Shown here piece after piece: positions 26,666 through 34,153 of a stretch of 64,000 nucleotides of DNA (its first letter is position 1; every line of letters begins with the position of its first letter). The position numbers and the translations under genes were made by a program. The notes beneath the pieces were generated by a model, which saw only the letters and a list, made by a program, of their open reading frames with translations, was not told the origin of the DNA and searched no databases. This stretch comes from Limnohabitans planktonicus II-D5 (lineage in GTDB: Bacteria > Pseudomonadota > Gammaproteobacteria > Burkholderiales > Burkholderiaceae_C), in contig NZ_LFYT02000001.1 of assembly GCF_001270065.2 (NCBI RefSeq), forward strand, positions 124,001 through 188,000, in the 5' to 3' direction.

Positions 26666-26708
26666 AACATCTTTGAGCATTGAATACTTCAAGGGGCCGG
26701 ATCAACAA

Positions 26709-26894
26709 AATGCAGGCCACGGCTTGGCCACCGCTGGCGATGATGTCGGCCACCGTCTGCTCGGCCGGGGCCTGGTCGAGGTCGTTGATGACGACGCGGG
26801 CACCTTCGCTGGCGAGCTTGAGCGCGATTTCACGGCCGATGCCTCGGCCAGAGCCTGAGACCAGGGCCACCTGGCCTTCGAGTTTTCGGGTCAT
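26709..26894 (-). pseudogene. Truncated duplicate of the SDR N-terminus (copy 2)
   Basis: Codons 1-62 again match the intact SDR (MTRKLEGQVALVSGSG ... DIIASGGQAVACI) and then run into the repeat element at the same codon as copy 1, with a stop at 26604. Because both copies break at one position they arose from a single fused unit that was later copied, not from independent decay. Confidence 0.9.
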
Positions 26895-26949
26895 AGGGAA
26901 TCCTTTTCTTGGGCATGTTGAAGTTTGAAACGTGTGCGCAATTCTTCTC

Positions 26950-27124
26950 GTAGGTCGGTGGCTTTAGCCCCGACATGACTGGCTTCGGCGCAGGCTGCTT
27001 GTCGGGGCTGAAGCCACCGACCTACAACATCTTTGCGCATCGATCTCGTAGGTCGGTACTCGCAGAGTCCGACATGATGGGTTTCGGCACAGGCCCATGT
27101 CGGGGTCTTCGACCACCGACCTAC
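26950..27124. repeat. Two adjacent paired REP-like elements
   Basis: The first (26950-27025) is the third member of the triplicated element. The second (27048-27124) carries GTCGG-TACTCGCAGAGT-CCGAC and GTCGGGGTCTTCGACCACCGAC heads. The right flank TTGAAAACTTCACAGAG ends at ATCAACAAAG next to the MaoC gene. Confidence 0.85.
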
Positions 27125-27174
27125 AACATCTTTGAGCATTGAAAACTTCACAGAGCCGTATCAACAAAGAGGTT

Positions 27175-27600
27175 TCAGGCCAGCGCGACGACGGCATCGC
27201 CCGCCAACTTGACCTGGCCTTCGGTGTTGGTGGTGGTCAGCGACAGGCGCACACGGCGCTCGCCACCCACTTCAAACTTTTCGGTCACTTGGCCGGTGCA
27301 GGTGATTTTTTCGTGCACCAGGGTCATGGCGGCAAAGCGCACGCTGTAGTCGCGTATCGCCGTTTGCGGCACCCAGTTGGTGAGCAGGCGCGCCAGCCAG
27401 CCCATAGACAACATGCCGTGCGCGATCACGTCGGGCATGCCCGCGCTGTGGGCCAAGTCGGTGTCGACGTGGATCGGGTTGTGGTCGCCCGATGCGCCGC
27501 AGTACAGCGCCAGCGTCAGGCGCGAGAGGGGGGGCAATTCCAGCGCGGGGATCATGTCGCCCACCTGAAGGTCGTCGAATCGTTGCATGGTTGTGCTCAT
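27175..27600 (-). CDS. MaoC-family (R)-enoyl-CoA hydratase, catalytic-type subunit
   Basis: A 141-residue hot-dog-fold protein. It retains the hydratase-2 motif in YCGASGDHNPIHVDTDLAHSAGMPDVIAHGMLSMGWLARLL, with the catalytic Asp and His (G-D-H-N-P-I-H). It would add water across an enoyl-CoA double bond. The ATG at 27600 has GAGG nine bases upstream; the frame is open to 27654. It lies 10 bp after a second MaoC-like gene that lacks the His, an arrangement like the heteromeric MaoC hydratases of steroid side-chain degradation. Confidence 0.9.
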   Translation of the reverse strand: MSTTMQRFDDLQVGDMIPALELPPLSRLTLALYCGASGDHNPIHVDTDLAHSAGMPDVIAHGMLSMGWLARLLTNWVPQTAIRDYSVRFAAMTLVHEKITCTGQVTEKFEVGGERRVRLSLTTTNTEGQVKLAGDAVVALA

Positions 27601-27610
27601 GGTGAATGCC

Positions 27611-28054
27611 TCAGGCGTTGCGCTGGACGGTGATGCTGCGCAAGTCGGCCACATGCTCCCCGCGCTGGTTGCTCACGCGGGTCTTGCGCACCACGAACTC
27701 CAGTGCGCCGCCCTTTTTGTCATAGATGTCCTCGATGCGCTGCTCGTAAGTCAACACATCGCCGGCATAGGCCATGCGGTGAAACGTGAAGCCCTGCTCG
27801 CCGTGCAGCACACGGCGGTAGTCCATGCCCAGCAGGTTGCGGATCGCGGCCGGATCGGGCGACTCCATCTCCAGGCAAAAGAAGAACGTGGGCGGCACGG
27901 GCAAGGCCGGGTGCCCGGCGGCGCGGGCTGCGGCTTCGTCGGTGTAGACCGGGTCGGTCTGGCCGGTGGCCTTTGCAAAAAAGCGCAAGCGGCCTTTCTC
28001 CACCAGGACCTCGAACGCGGGCATGGTGTGGCCGATGAATTGACGGTCGATCAT
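27611..28054 (-). CDS. MaoC N-terminal-domain-like protein (probable hydratase partner)
   Basis: A 147-residue hot-dog-fold protein of the MaoC_dehydrat_N type. The segment FFAKATGQTDPVYTDEAAARAAGHPALPVPPTFFFCLEME aligns with the hydratase motif, but Tyr occupies the position of the catalytic His. It probably pairs with the catalytic MaoC encoded 10 bp downstream and shapes the binding site for a bulky acyl chain (inference from ChsH1-ChsH2). Unlike ChsH2 it has no DUF35 extension. It follows the thiolase by 58 bp. Confidence 0.85.
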   Translation of the reverse strand: MIDRQFIGHTMPAFEVLVEKGRLRFFAKATGQTDPVYTDEAAARAAGHPALPVPPTFFFCLEMESPDPAAIRNLLGMDYRRVLHGEQGFTFHRMAYAGDVLTYEQRIEDIYDKKGGALEFVVRKTRVSNQRGEHVADLRSITVQRNA

Positions 28055-28112
28055 TTTTCACCCCCTTGGTGGGCATCGGCTACACGAAGTGAGGAGCGTG
28101 GGGGCTTCATGT

Positions 28113-29306
28113 TCACACCTTTTGGTACAGCGTGACCACACAAGCACCGCCTAAACCCAGGTTGTGCTGCAGCCCCAAGCGTGCACCTTCAACCTGGCGC
28201 TGATCGGCCTGGCCGCGCAACTGCGAGACCAGCTCGTAGCACTGCGCCAGCCCGGTGGCGCCCAGTGGGTGGCCCTTGGACAGCAGGCCGCCCGAGGGGT
28301 TGGTGACGATGCGCCCGCCGTAGGTGTTGTCGCCATCCAGAATGAACTTTTCGGCGGTGCCTTCGGGCGTCAGGCCCAGGCCCTCGTAGGTGAGGAGTTC
28401 GTTGGCGGTGAAGCAGTCGTGCAGCTCGACCACGTCGAGGTCTTCGGGGCCAATGCCTGCGGCTTCGTAGACCTGCTTGGCCGCGTTGGCCGTCATGTCG
28501 TAGCCGACCACTCGGCGCATGTCATCGCTGTCAAAGGTGCTGGGCGTGTCGGTGGTCATGGCCTGTGCGGCAATCACCACGCTGGCGTCGAGCTTGTGCT
28601 TTTTGGCAAAGTCGGCCGAGCAGACGATGGACGCTGCCGCACCGCAGGTGGGCGGGCAGCACTGGTAGCGCGTGAGCGGGCCGAACACGGTGGGCGAGGC
28701 CATCACCTCTTCGAGCGTGAGCGTCTGGCGGAACACGGCCAGCGGGTTGCGCGCCGCATGCTGGCGCGCCTTGACCGAGATGCGACCAAAGGTGTCGGCG
28801 CGGATGCCGTATTCCTTCATGTAGTCCATGCCCGCACCGCCAAAGAACTGCGCGGCACGGGGCGCAGACTCATCAAACCCCTGGTGCGCGGTCATGGTCT
28901 CGGCAAAACGGGCCATGGGCGATGGGCGGTCTTCGTACGCGCCTTTGAGCGCGCCGGGCACCATCTGCTCAAAGCCCAGGGCAATGGCGCATTCGACCAT
29001 GCCACTCTCGACCGCCTGACGCGCCAGGAACAGCGCGCTCGACCCGGTAGAGCAGTTGTTGTTGAGATTGAAGACCGGGATGCCCGTCAGGCCCACGCCG
29101 TAGATGGCGGCCTGCCCGGCGGTGGAATCACCATAAACGTAGCCCACATAGGCTTGCTGCACCGCGTCGTACGGCACGCCCGCGTCGTCGAGAGCCAGCT
29201 TGGCTGCACGCGCACCCATGAGGTTGTAGGACTCGCTGGCCCCGGGTTTGGTGAAAGGAATCATGCCCACGCCAACGACGTGAACTGCGCGCTTGCTAAC
29301 GGCCAT
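28113..29306 (-). CDS. SCPx-type thiolase (lipid-transfer protein/acetyl-CoA acyltransferase)
   Basis: A 397-residue thiolase-superfamily enzyme strongly resembling the thiolase domain of animal sterol-carrier protein x. Blocks are FNLNNNCSTGSSALFLARQAV with the nucleophilic Cys, LTRYQCCPPTCGAAA, VVELHDCFTANELLTYE with a catalytic His, and NPSGGLLSKGHPLGATGLAQCYEL with the second His. SCPx cleaves 3-oxoacyl-CoAs with a methyl branch, which guides the pathway suggestion for this region. AAGGAGCAGGC precedes the ATG. It is the first gene of the minus-strand catabolic run, with a candidate regulator motif and a palindrome upstream. Confidence 0.92.
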   Translation of the reverse strand: MAVSKRAVHVVGVGMIPFTKPGASESYNLMGARAAKLALDDAGVPYDAVQQAYVGYVYGDSTAGQAAIYGVGLTGIPVFNLNNNCSTGSSALFLARQAVESGMVECAIALGFEQMVPGALKGAYEDRPSPMARFAETMTAHQGFDESAPRAAQFFGGAGMDYMKEYGIRADTFGRISVKARQHAARNPLAVFRQTLTLEEVMASPTVFGPLTRYQCCPPTCGAAASIVCSADFAKKHKLDASVVIAAQAMTTDTPSTFDSDDMRRVVGYDMTANAAKQVYEAAGIGPEDLDVVELHDCFTANELLTYEGLGLTPEGTAEKFILDGDNTYGGRIVTNPSGGLLSKGHPLGATGLAQCYELVSQLRGQADQRQVEGARLGLQHNLGLGGACVVTLYQKV

Positions 29307-29325
29307 GCCTGCTCCTTGAAAGGGT

Positions 29326-29346
29326 TCGATACGGACAAAGTATCGA
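29326..29346. promoter_or_regulatory. Inverted repeat upstream of the thiolase gene
   Basis: TCGATAC-GGACAAA-GTATCGA is a perfect 7-bp inverted repeat with a 7-bp spacer, 20 bp from the thiolase start codon. It could be an operator or a 5'-UTR hairpin. Confidence 0.5.
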
Positions 29347-29657
29347 GCGGGAGCAGGGCTTCACCAATCGCCAATCAGGTCAAGATGATTGGCAGGAAGT
29401 GACATTTATTGGATCGCGTTAGGAGAGCAGCTCAACTGCTATTGAAGGTTGCAAGCTCATTAACGGTTGAATGCATCGGAGTGCTGCTGATTGGCGAAAC
29501 TTTCAGTGGAATGATGGTTTGGCACACGCTACTTTTTGTCACGACTCTCAATTCCGGCCAACTTGTCAGCAGGAAGTCCGTTATTGATAAAGAGTCATTC
29601 CAACGCTTCGTCCTCACCCGGTTCGTTGTCTAGGCAGTCACTTCTGACTACCCTTGA
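29347..29657. other. Intergenic region with no convincing gene
   Basis: Apart from the thiolase-side regulatory motif the stretch is AT-richer than its neighbours. An open frame at 29409-29633 starts at TTG, lacks a ribosome site and resembles nothing recognisable, so it is not called as a gene. Confidence 0.5.
29388..29404 (-). promoter_or_regulatory. Candidate AraC-family regulator site upstream of the thiolase operon
   Basis: The 17-mer ATTGGCAGGAAGTGACA occurs here, 82 bp upstream of the thiolase start. It recurs with one change at 35794-35810 upstream of the acyl-CoA ligase operon. Its TGGCA and TGACA halves in the same orientation resemble direct-repeat sites of AraC-type activators, one of which is encoded between the two operons. 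Confidence 0.6.
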
Positions 29658-29669
29658 ATGGAGCTTGTC

Positions 29670-29984
29670 ATGCCCGCTGTTCCTGCCAACGTCCCCACCC
29701 GTCTGAAACTGCCTGGCGCGTTCAAGCTGCAGCTTGAAGAGGATGCCAAGCAAATGGGCATGAGCCCGCACGCTTTCTTGGTGAGCACACTGGCCGATGC
29801 GACGCCGCGCAAGCGCTTGCGGCAAACATTTGCACAAGTTTCGGCAGATGCGCTGGCGGTCATGAAGTCCACCAGCACAGGTCATGCGCTGGAAGATGTT
29901 CGCCTCTATTTTTCTCAACTGAAAGCGCATCGTCAGGGGCAGGGCGAGCCGCCTGCACCTTTGCAAGTGCAAAAAATTGGCTGA
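29670..29984 (+). CDS. Putative ribbon-helix-helix-type antitoxin
   Basis: A 104-residue protein with an N-terminal segment VPTRLKLPGAFKLQLEEDAKQMGMSPHAFLVSTLADATPRKRL compatible with a short beta strand plus two helices, the RHH dimer fold. It is followed after 3 bp by a ParE-like gene, the normal antitoxin-toxin order. GGAG lies 7 bases before the ATG at 29670; an ATG at 29658 is possible but less well placed. Antitoxin function is inferred from fold and position. Confidence 0.7.
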   Translation: MPAVPANVPTRLKLPGAFKLQLEEDAKQMGMSPHAFLVSTLADATPRKRLRQTFAQVSADALAVMKSTSTGHALEDVRLYFSQLKAHRQGQGEPPAPLQVQKIG

Positions 29985-29987
29985 GGT

Positions 29988-30290
29988 GTGAGCACCTTAT
30001 TTCTCAGCCCAGCGGTATTTGAGGATTTGGTCCGACTGGAAACTTTTTTGTTCGAGTCCGAAGATCCCTTGGCCGGGGAACTGCCCGATTTCATCCTGGG
30101 TGCCTTGCAAGTGATGACGCATCAACCTGGCATGGGTCGGCCGGAGGAAGCTGGTTTGCATGAACTGATCAGCTTCCGCAGGCGCAGCGTCTGTCTGGCG
30201 CGCTGCGCATGGGACGATGTGTTGGACCGGGTCATGGTGGGCCGTATTCGGTACCAGCGCGAAGCGGGTGATCAAGATGATGATGTTTGA
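29988..30290 (+). CDS. ParE/RelE-family toxin
   Basis: A 100-residue protein starting at GTG. SPAVFEDLVRLETFLFESEDPLAGELPDFILGALQVMTHQPGMGRPEEAGLHELISFRRRSVCLARCAWDDVLDRVMVGRI follows the ParE layout: two N-terminal helices, then a sheet with the conserved Arg and a terminal strand. The ending VGRIRYQREAG corresponds to the usual toxin C-terminus. A decayed copy of its 3' half lies at 31023-31181. Confidence 0.8.
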   Translation: MSTLFLSPAVFEDLVRLETFLFESEDPLAGELPDFILGALQVMTHQPGMGRPEEAGLHELISFRRRSVCLARCAWDDVLDRVMVGRIRYQREAGDQDDDV

Positions 30291-30356
30291 GCGTTGAGGC
30301 CTCAAAACCCGATTCAAGACGGGACGGGGTAACGCTGAGTGTGCGCCTTGGCGATC
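30120..30356. repeat. Left copy of imperfect direct repeat flanking a toxin-antitoxin module
   Basis: The last 170 bp of the ParE-like gene and about 65 bp beyond it, including GGGGTAACGCTGAG and TGCGCCTTGGCGATCA, are matched imperfectly at 31010-31254. The second copy continues into the intact 3' end of an ankyrin-repeat gene, so this side carries only that gene's tail. Confidence 0.8.
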
Positions 30357-30687
30357 AAGCAGCGAGCAAGCGATCCATCAAATGTCGCCTGAAATCGCGC
30401 ATGCTCGGTATGAACATGTAAACGGTCAAAAGAGCATCCGTGCTCAGGTAAACCACATAGGCATTTTTGTGCTGATATCTTTTGAATCCAGTCCAGCCTG
30501 TGCCATCGAGTTCAGAGATGTTGCTGCCCAGTTCCGGATTCACTGCCAATTTATTGAGTTTGACTTTCCATTCTTGATTGATTTCAAGCCAAGTTTCAGC
30601 CCCAAATTTCTGCGTCACGTCGTTTTTGATTCTTCGATAGTCTGATTTTGCCGACTGAAGAATCACAACTTTTCTGGGGCCCGTCAT
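30355..30687 (-). CDS. RelE/ParE-superfamily toxin
   Basis: A 110-residue protein (KVVILQSAKSDYRRIKNDVTQKFGAETWLEINQEWKVKLNKLAVNPELGSNI ... KRYQHKNAYVVYLSTDALLTVYMFIPSMRDFRRHLMDRLL) with the helix pair and C-terminal sheet of the RelE/ParE fold. Its start overlaps the Phd-like antitoxin stop by 4 bp, so the antitoxin is translated first. Whether it cuts mRNA or targets gyrase cannot be told from sequence. Confidence 0.8.
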   Translation of the reverse strand: MTGPRKVVILQSAKSDYRRIKNDVTQKFGAETWLEINQEWKVKLNKLAVNPELGSNISELDGTGWTGFKRYQHKNAYVVYLSTDALLTVYMFIPSMRDFRRHLMDRLLAA

Positions 30688-30950
30688 TCTTCACGCGCCA
30701 TTTCACTGAAGAAGTCATCAGCCTCTTGAAACTGGCCTTGAGCCAACTCTTTGTTACCCATGGCAATCAACTTTAAGAGTGCCATGGTTTCTTGTTGTTG
30801 CTCGTAGGCTTGGATATCAAGCACCACCATCTTGGCTTCACCGTTTTGCGTGATGATCAGCGGGTCAGGGTTGGTGGCGAAGTTTTTGATGATGTCGGCA
30901 GCGTGTGACTTGAGATATGAAATAGGCTTGATTTGTTGAGCGAGTGACAT
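30684..30950 (-). CDS. Phd/YefM-family antitoxin
   Basis: An 88-residue antitoxin. The N-terminal Phd/YefM DNA-binding and dimerisation domain is clear: IKPISYLKSHAADIIKNFATNPDPLIITQNGEAKMVVLDIQAYEQQQETMALLKLIAMG. The C-terminal tail, rich in Glu/Asp, would wrap the toxin. GAGG lies eight bases upstream of the ATG at 30950; the frame is open to 30989. A palindrome upstream fits autoregulation. Confidence 0.88.
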   Translation of the reverse strand: MSLAQQIKPISYLKSHAADIIKNFATNPDPLIITQNGEAKMVVLDIQAYEQQQETMALLKLIAMGNKELAQGQFQEADDFFSEMAREE

Positions 30951-30983
30951 GGCAGCCTCAGAAGTAAATTCAAACCAAATATA

Positions 30984-30997
30984 GACCAAATTTGGTC
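30984..30997. promoter_or_regulatory. Operator palindrome of the Phd/toxin operon
   Basis: GACCAAATTTGGTC is a perfect 14-bp palindrome 34 bp upstream of the antitoxin start, with an extra half-site CCAAAT at 30975-30980. It is a likely binding site for the Phd-like dimer. Confidence 0.65.
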
Positions 30998-31022
30998 CGC
31001 GTCAAGTCCATACCCAGCCTGC

Positions 31023-31181
31023 ATGGGTCACCCGGTAGAAGGTGGTTTGCATGAACTGATCATCTCGCGCAGGCGCAGCGGCTATCTGGCGCGCTACGCA
31101 TGGAACGAAGCTTTGGACCGGGTCATGGTGGCCCGGATTCGTCACCCGCGCGAAGCGGGTGATCATGATGATGAAGTGTGA
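31023..31181 (+). pseudogene. ParE-like toxin remnant (3' half)
   Basis: Fifty-two codons (MGHPVEGGLHELIISRRRSGYLARYAWNEALDRVMVARIRHPREAG ...) match the C-terminal half of the toxin at 29988-30290, with the same stop position. The 5' half is gone, and a single-base deletion separates the match from the sequence before it. It marks the right copy of the duplicated segment that brackets the Phd/RelE module. Confidence 0.85.
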
Positions 31182-31204
31182 GCATTGCGGCCACAAAAAC
31201 CGAC

Positions 31205-31594
31205 TCAAAGCTCGTCGGGGTAACGCTGAGCGTGCGCCTTGGCGATCATTTGCCAAGGCGGCATCCCGAAGTCGTTTTCATCGGCCAATCTGACATCGTG
31301 CAGGTCATAATTTTGCGCAGCCAATGCGATGGCTTGGCGTGTATCCGCGCCATGTGCCAAAAGAAGAGCGGTGATTTCGGTGAATGCCAAAAAATCAGGT
31401 TCTTTCAGCATGCAGTCGGACCATCGGAACAGCACCATGCTCAGCACCGTGATGGGCTGAACAGCACCATAGTCTTCGTCCAGGGTGCGGACATAAAGAA
31501 TGTCAGCACCGTCTTTCAGGCATTGTTGAACGGCGGCAAGGTCATGGTCGGCCACCGCATCCAGCAAGGCTTCGTTGAGTTCAAGATTTGTCAT
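31205..31594 (-). CDS. Ankyrin-repeat-like protein of unknown function
   Basis: A 129-residue protein with at least one clear ankyrin-type repeat pair: LLDAVADHDLAAVQQCLKDGADI and FTEITALLLAHGADTRQAIALAAQNYD. Such short ankyrin proteins usually mediate protein binding. No ribosome site is evident before the ATG at 31594. Its last 12 codons (QMIAKAHAQRYPDEL region) are also present in decayed form at about 30320-30356, showing that this locus was involved in the duplication that brackets the toxin-antitoxin module. Confidence 0.7.
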   Translation of the reverse strand: MTNLELNEALLDAVADHDLAAVQQCLKDGADILYVRTLDEDYGAVQPITVLSMVLFRWSDCMLKEPDFLAFTEITALLLAHGADTRQAIALAAQNYDLHDVRLADENDFGMPPWQMIAKAHAQRYPDEL

Positions 31595-31662
31595 GGGTTG
31601 GCAATACTATCCGCGCTGAACCACACCGTTTGCACTTTTGTCGTATCCGTTTGTAAATTGAA

Positions 31663-32727
31663 TCAATGCACCGGGTGACCGTCAGCCGGTTCGTGGTGCG
31701 CCTGGCGGTAGGCCCCGGGCGTCAGGCCCGTCCAGCTTTTGAAGGCACGGTGGAAGGTGCTGGCTTCTGAAAACCCCACGCGGGCGGCCACTTCGAGCAG
31801 GGGCAGGTCGGACTGGGTGAGGAACTCGACGGCCACGTCGCGGCGCAGGGCGTCTTTGATCATTTGGTAGCCCTGGCCTTCGCGTTGCAGGTGGCGGCGC
31901 AGAGTTTGGGGGGTGGTGGCCAGCATGTCGCTGATGGCTTCGAGCGAGGGCATTTCTTCGGCCAGGTAGCGGCGCAGCATGCGGCGAATGCGCTCGGTCA
32001 GGCTGGCCTGGTCGCGGTATTTGACCAGCAGGCAGGCCGGGGCCAGGTGCAAAAACGCTTCCACGCTTTCGGTGTTCTGCACCACGGGCAGTTCGAGCCA
32101 TTTGGCGTCAAAGCGGTAGCCCCATTCACCGTCCATCAGGCGTATTGGCGCTTGGAACAGTTTGGAAGCATCGCTGCGGCGGGCCACGTCGCGGTCTTGG
32201 TAGACGACTTCATCCACCGGGATGCGCCGCGCCGCCAGCCAGCACATGACGCCGTAGCTGAGGAACATGAAGACCCGCACGGCGTAGGCCTGGCGGTCAT
32301 TCAGGGTGTGGCGCGGGCTCATGCGCAGATAAGCCACGCCGTCGCTGACCACCAGGCGCGGCACAAAGTCGGGCAGCAGCGCGTGGTAGTAACGCAGCCC
32401 GGCACGCACGGCCTCACCCAGTTTGCGGTGGCCCACCAGCATGCGGCAGCCCATGGCAAAAGAGCCCAGAGGCAAGGGGGTGGAGCTCAGGCCCCAAAAC
32501 TCGTCGCGGTGGTGGCGCACCAGCGCCACCATGAGGCGAGCAAACTGGGTTTGCGTGACGCGCGCCAGCTTGGATTCGAGCAACGCGGGCAGGATGCCCG
32601 CACGCCGCAGCACGGCCGCCCGGGCGTTGTCGTCCTCGATGGCCATGAGCATCTGCACCACCTGGTAGGCCGCAATGGTGTGCTGAATGTTGTGTTGGAT
32701 GGGCGTGGCGTTGGGGGGGCGGCTCAT
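31663..32727 (-). CDS. AraC-family transcriptional regulator
   Basis: A 354-residue activator. Residues 1-240 resemble the Arabinose_bd-type ligand domain of OruR/ArgR-like regulators (YYHALLPDFVPRLVVSDGVAYLRMSP). The C-terminal 100 residues contain two helix-turn-helix motifs: SLEAISDMLATTPQTLRRHLQREGQGYQMIKDALRRDVA and PLLEVAARVGFSEASTFHRAFKSWTGLTPGAYR. It lies between the thiolase operon and the ligase-racemase operon, each preceded by a shared 17-bp motif, so it is the leading candidate to control both. Inducers of this group are often hydrophobic acids or their CoA esters. Confidence 0.9.
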   Translation of the reverse strand: MSRPPNATPIQHNIQHTIAAYQVVQMLMAIEDDNARAAVLRRAGILPALLESKLARVTQTQFARLMVALVRHHRDEFWGLSSTPLPLGSFAMGCRMLVGHRKLGEAVRAGLRYYHALLPDFVPRLVVSDGVAYLRMSPRHTLNDRQAYAVRVFMFLSYGVMCWLAARRIPVDEVVYQDRDVARRSDASKLFQAPIRLMDGEWGYRFDAKWLELPVVQNTESVEAFLHLAPACLLVKYRDQASLTERIRRMLRRYLAEEMPSLEAISDMLATTPQTLRRHLQREGQGYQMIKDALRRDVAVEFLTQSDLPLLEVAARVGFSEASTFHRAFKSWTGLTPGAYRQAHHEPADGHPVH

Positions 32728-32823
32728 GGCGCAGGGTGATGGGTCGGACTGAGTGAAAAATGGTCAACGGTGTTGCAGGTTTTGCCTTCAACTTCGAGAT
32801 GGTTGGCTTTGGCACAGGCTTCA

Positions 32824-32948
32824 TGTCGGGGCTAAAGCCACCGACCTACAAAAACCACAGGCCTTGACTTGTAGGTCGGCAGCTTCAGCTCCGACGTTTA
32901 TCCGCTTCGGCGAAGGCTGCATGTCGGGGCTGAAGCCACCGACCTACG
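32824..32948. repeat. Three REP-like hairpins between the racemase and AraC genes
   Basis: Heads are GGGGCTAAAGCCACCGAC, GTCGG-CAGCTTCAGCT-CCGAC and GGGGCTGAAGCCACCGAC. The middle hairpin replaces the outer head pair G-C with A-T (AGC/GCT), a compensated change. The racemase 3' end follows 20 bp later. Confidence 0.85.
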
Positions 32949-32968
32949 ACAAAGCTCAGGCCTTGCCT

Positions 32969-34153
32969 CTATCCTACGACTTTGCGTTGGCACAAAACAT
33001 CAATGGCGGTGTCATCGAGTCCCGCAGCGGTCAGCAGCTCGCGGGTGTGCTGGCCCTGCAGGGGCGCGGGGCGCTGCACTTCAAAGCGGTAGCCGCTCAT
33101 CTGCACTGGCATGGCCAGTTGTGTCATGGTCTGGCCCTGCGCGGTCTGCACCTGCACCCACATGCCCCGGTCCTGAAAGTGCGGCAGCTGTTGCGCCTCG
33201 TCGAGCTTGAGCACGGGGGTCACGCAGCAGTCGGCACCTGCCAGCACTTGCGCCCAGTGGGCCAGGGGGTGGGCTTGTACCGCATGGGCCACTTCGCGCC
33301 GCACCCAGTCGTTCAAGGCCTGCGTTTTGGGAATGTGGTGCTCGGCCAAGTCGGGGCGGCCCAGCAGCGTGCAAAATCTGTCCCAGAACTTGTGCTCAAA
33401 AGCACCCACGGCCAGGTAGCGGCCGTCTTGTGTGGGGTACAGGCCATAGCAGGGCAGCGCCCCGGTCAGCTTGTCGCCACCGGGCTCAGGCACGAGCCCC
33501 CGGCTGTGCAGGCCAGCGAGCGGGATGACCGCATGGGCCAGCACGCCGTCGGCAATGGCCACGTCAACATGCCGCCCTTGGCCCGTGCGCTGCGCGTCAA
33601 ACAGCGCCGCCAGGATGCCCATGACGGCGGGCATGGTGCCGCCCAGCAAGTCGCCCATGGGCAGGTTGGACAGGGCCAGCTCGCCAGCGGGCGTGCCCAC
33701 TTGGTCGGCCACCCCGGCATAGCCGCAGTAATTCAGGTCGTGCCCGGCCTTTTGACTGAGCGGCCCGGTCTGGCCGTAGCCGCTGATGCTGCAGTAGACC
33801 AAGCGCGGGTTGCGGGCACTCACTACGTCGTAGCCCGCGCCCAGCCGGGCCATCACACCGGGGCGAAAGCCTTCGACCAGCACGTCGGCGGTCTCGCACA
33901 GCTTGAGCAACAGCTGCACGCCTTCGGGGTGTTTGAGGTCCAGGCGCATGCCGCGTTTGTTGCGGTTGAGCATTTCGCGCACCGGGGGCGAGGCGTAGTC
34001 GCCCGCGCCCAGGTCTTCGATCTTGATGACATCGGCGCCCAGGTCGGCCAGGTGCAGGGTGCACATGGGGCCGGGCAAAAGGCGTGTGAGGTCGAGCACA
34101 CGCACGCCTTGCAGGGGCGGGCGGTTTTGCGGGTTGGTGACTGCGGTGGTCAT
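32969..34153 (-). CDS. Alpha-methylacyl-CoA racemase-like CaiB/BaiF enzyme
   Basis: A 394-residue class-III CoA-transferase-fold enzyme. It resembles AMACR more than formyl-CoA transferases: LTRLLPGPMCTLHLADLGADVIKIED, NPRLVYCSISGYGQTGPLSQKAGHDLNYCGYAGV with the catalytic-type His (A-G-H-D), SNLPMGDLLGG with the paired Asp, AVGAFEHKFWDRFC and ADCCVTPVLKLDEA. AMACR interconverts 2R and 2S methyl-branched acyl-CoAs so that acyl-CoA dehydrogenases can act. The ATG at 34153 overlaps the ligase stop by 4 bp (ATGA), indicating coupled translation. Confidence 0.87.
   Translation of the reverse strand: MTTAVTNPQNRPPLQGVRVLDLTRLLPGPMCTLHLADLGADVIKIEDLGAGDYASPPVREMLNRNKRGMRLDLKHPEGVQLLLKLCETADVLVEGFRPGVMARLGAGYDVVSARNPRLVYCSISGYGQTGPLSQKAGHDLNYCGYAGVADQVGTPAGELALSNLPMGDLLGGTMPAVMGILAALFDAQRTGQGRHVDVAIADGVLAHAVIPLAGLHSRGLVPEPGGDKLTGALPCYGLYPTQDGRYLAVGAFEHKFWDRFCTLLGRPDLAEHHIPKTQALNDWVRREVAHAVQAHPLAHWAQVLAGADCCVTPVLKLDEAQQLPHFQDRGMWVQVQTAQGQTMTQLAMPVQMSGYRFEVQRPAPLQGQHTRELLTAAGLDDTAIDVLCQRKVVG

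Larger units (their letters stand above)
25989..27170. repeat. Tandem triplication of SDR 5' end plus upstream REP element (360-bp unit)
   Basis: The start codons at 26174, 26534 and 26894 are exactly 360 bp apart. Each unit contains the first 186 bp of the SDR gene and about 174 bp of upstream DNA with one paired REP element. The two upstream copies stop matching the gene at the same codon (after Ile62) and pass directly into the element end CCGGATCAACAAA. The third upstream segment is longer and holds a second paired element before the MaoC gene. Confidence 0.95.

Noticed and set aside
28164..29402. 412-residue plus-strand open frame
   Set aside because: Antisense to the SCPx thiolase, whose motifs are unambiguous.
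29409..29633. Possible 74-residue gene
   Set aside because: TTG start, no ribosome site, no recognisable fold or partner.
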